A stretch of DNA of 33,413 nucleotides from JAVZGQ01 sp039000685 (GTDB lineage: Archaea; Aenigmatarchaeota; Aenigmatarchaeia; CG10238-14; SCSR01). Of the stretch, positions 32,495-33,413 are shown in pieces (the stretch's first letter is position 1; every line of letters begins with the position of its first letter). A model generated the notes under the pieces. That model searched no databases. It was not told the DNA's origin and saw only the letters and a program-made list of their open reading frames with translations. The position numbers were made by a program, and so were the translations under genes. The DNA lies in contig JAWBNW010000003.1 of NCBI GenBank assembly GCA_039000685.1, forward strand, positions 1 through 33,413. The letters run 5' to 3'.

Positions 32495-33413
32495 TTATAT
32501 TTTCATCACTACCCTTTTCCTTCCAATCACACCTCTCTTTCTTGTAAAAATTTTTAAAAGGCCAATATCTTCTAAATGATTCAAGAAATCTCTAAATCTC
32601 CTGTCACTTACAGGAAAATCAATTCTTTTACAGTAAATTTTATAAAGTTCGTCTGTGAAAATCTTCTTCTTTTCTTCAACAACTTGAAGTATAATTTTTT
32701 CATCCAGATTGAGCTTTTCTTTCAAAATTTCCGGCTTTATTGGCCTCACACTCATTAGAATAGCCTTAACATGAAAAATTTCAACTTTTTTTGACCCAAT
32801 CTTTTCAGCCTGTCTTCCAGCTTTAAGCAGACAATCTAATCCAATTCTAACATCTCCTCCATTTTGCACAGCATGGTTTGCTGTCAGCAAAACAACAGCA
32901 CTTTCAAAAGCAGAAAAAGCTAGCTTTGCCCTTTCTTCAAGTATATCTCTCATCTCAAGAAGAGAATAAGGTTTAAACTCCACTTCTTCTACATTTAAAC
33001 TACTTTTTACTCTTGGATCTACATTAACAAAAACAAAGGGATCATTTGAGATAAAAACCAAACCAACCGGAATTTTCACATATTGATTTAATCTTAACAA
33101 ATCATAAAGTGCACTTTTATCATGAAAAACGAGCTGATCAACTTCATCTAAGCAAATTATTAACCCTTTATCAAGCTTGTTGCAAATTTCTATTGCTCTT
33201 TCCAAAATTTCATCTTTACTCATTCCTCTCCTTTGAACAAAACTACCAAGCTCCAAAGAAATCTTACTCAAGATTGCAACAATTGTCTTATAATCCCAGC
33301 AATTTATATAAACTGTTTTTATTCCAGAATAATTTTCAAACTCACGAAAAACAAATTTTGCCGAAGCCGTCTTGCCTGTGCCCGGTGGTCCAAATATGAA
33401 AGTGTTTTGGGGA
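32495..33413 (-). CDS. cdc6: Orc1/Cdc6 replication initiator, N-terminus beyond right edge
   Basis: About 305 residues are present. The frame is open to the right edge, beginning NTFIFGPPGTGKTASAKFVF (Walker A) and continuing through CWDYKTIVAILSKISLELGS without a break. Walker B is GLIICLDEVDQLV, sensor 1 is GLVFISNDPFV, and VDPRVKSSLNVEEVEFKPYS matches the AAA lid of archaeal Orc1. A C-terminal winged helix (IDFPVSDRRFRDFLNHLEDI) ends the protein with RKRGVIGRKRVVMKI. Only about 40-60 N-terminal residues should be missing. It binds origin DNA and loads MCM. Origins often lie next to such genes, but upstream sequence is not in the window. Confidence 0.92.
   Translation of the reverse strand, partial: PQNTFIFGPPGTGKTASAKFVFREFENYSGIKTVYINCWDYKTIVAILSKISLELGSFVQRRGMSKDEILERAIEICNKLDKGLIICLDEVDQLVFHDKSALYDLLRLNQYVKIPVGLVFISNDPFVFVNVDPRVKSSLNVEEVEFKPYSLLEMRDILEERAKLAFSAFESAVVLLTANHAVQNGGDVRIGLDCLLKAGRQAEKIGSKKVEIFHVKAILMSVRPIKPEILKEKLNLDEKIILQVVEEKKKIFTDELYKIYCKRIDFPVSDRRFRDFLNHLEDIGLLKIFTRKRGVIGRKRVVMKI

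Noticed and set aside
1..33413. CRISPR arrays, rRNA genes or complete insertion sequences
   Set aside because: No regularly spaced repeats, no rRNA-like conserved segments and no intact transposase were seen on either strand.

Overview
The window is archaeal chromosome. The evidence is aRpoF (Rpb4), L21e, prefoldin alpha, archaeal SRP54 and FtsY, Pus10 and TrmY, an Orc1/Cdc6 initiator, TrmB-type regulators, a tRNA with an intron at 37/38 of archaeal type, and TATA boxes 20-30 bp upstream of many start codons (leaderless transcription). The genome is AT-rich, with many small conserved hypothetical genes and redox membrane proteins, which would fit a DPANN/Diapherotrites-like or other poorly sampled archaeon. 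The lineage cannot be fixed from sequence alone.

Layout. (1) 1-1166: the N-terminal part of an unknown membrane protein that runs off the left edge. (2) 1212-4110: two intact DUF4143-type AAA ATPases plus remnants of the same family, one of them a near-identical copy collapsed to its two ends. (3) 4113-6020: a decayed zone holding a gene with TGA as codon 2, a truncated methyltransferase, a frameshifted CopG-like gene and a doubly frameshifted winged-helix regulator. (4) 6200-12767: an AT-richer block with a second prolyl-tRNA synthetase-like gene, a MoaA-like radical SAM gene, a three-gene SsuABC/ThiXYZ-type ABC importer, and a more conventional archaeal ProRS. (5) 12915-16976: a truncated integrase, small unknown genes, two TrmB paralogues with a palindromic candidate operator, and an AbrB/VapC toxin-antitoxin pair.

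(6) 16995-18849: intron-containing tRNA-Arg, Zn-ribbon protein, EF-1beta, a small membrane protein and a DsbA/GILT-like exported thiol protein. (7) 24789 down to 18846, minus strand: a compact information-processing run of SRP54, TrmY, thioredoxin-like protein, CPVC membrane protein, a hypothetical, Pus10, L21e, RpoF and DUF655. (8) 24840-28216: a possible nucleotidyltransferase, FtsY and prefoldin alpha (minus strand), a secreted Ig-like protein and an unknown protein. (9) 28243-32452: a family 2 glycosyltransferase and two large polytopic membrane proteins of GT-C type, the second broken by two frameshifts. (10) 32495-33413: Orc1/Cdc6, running off the right edge.

How the genes work together. 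SRP54 and FtsY are the two GTPases of co-translational targeting. Pus10 and TrmY act in sequence on tRNA position 54. The thioredoxin-like, CPVC-membrane and DsbA/GILT-like proteins suggest extracytoplasmic disulfide chemistry. The best candidate for an undescribed system is the 6.2-11.3 kb block, which pairs a divergent ProRS paralogue with a MoaA-like radical SAM enzyme and a dedicated importer. A 12-bp perfect hairpin covers the synthetase's translation start, and the radical SAM gene and importer operon diverge from one palindromic TATA region.
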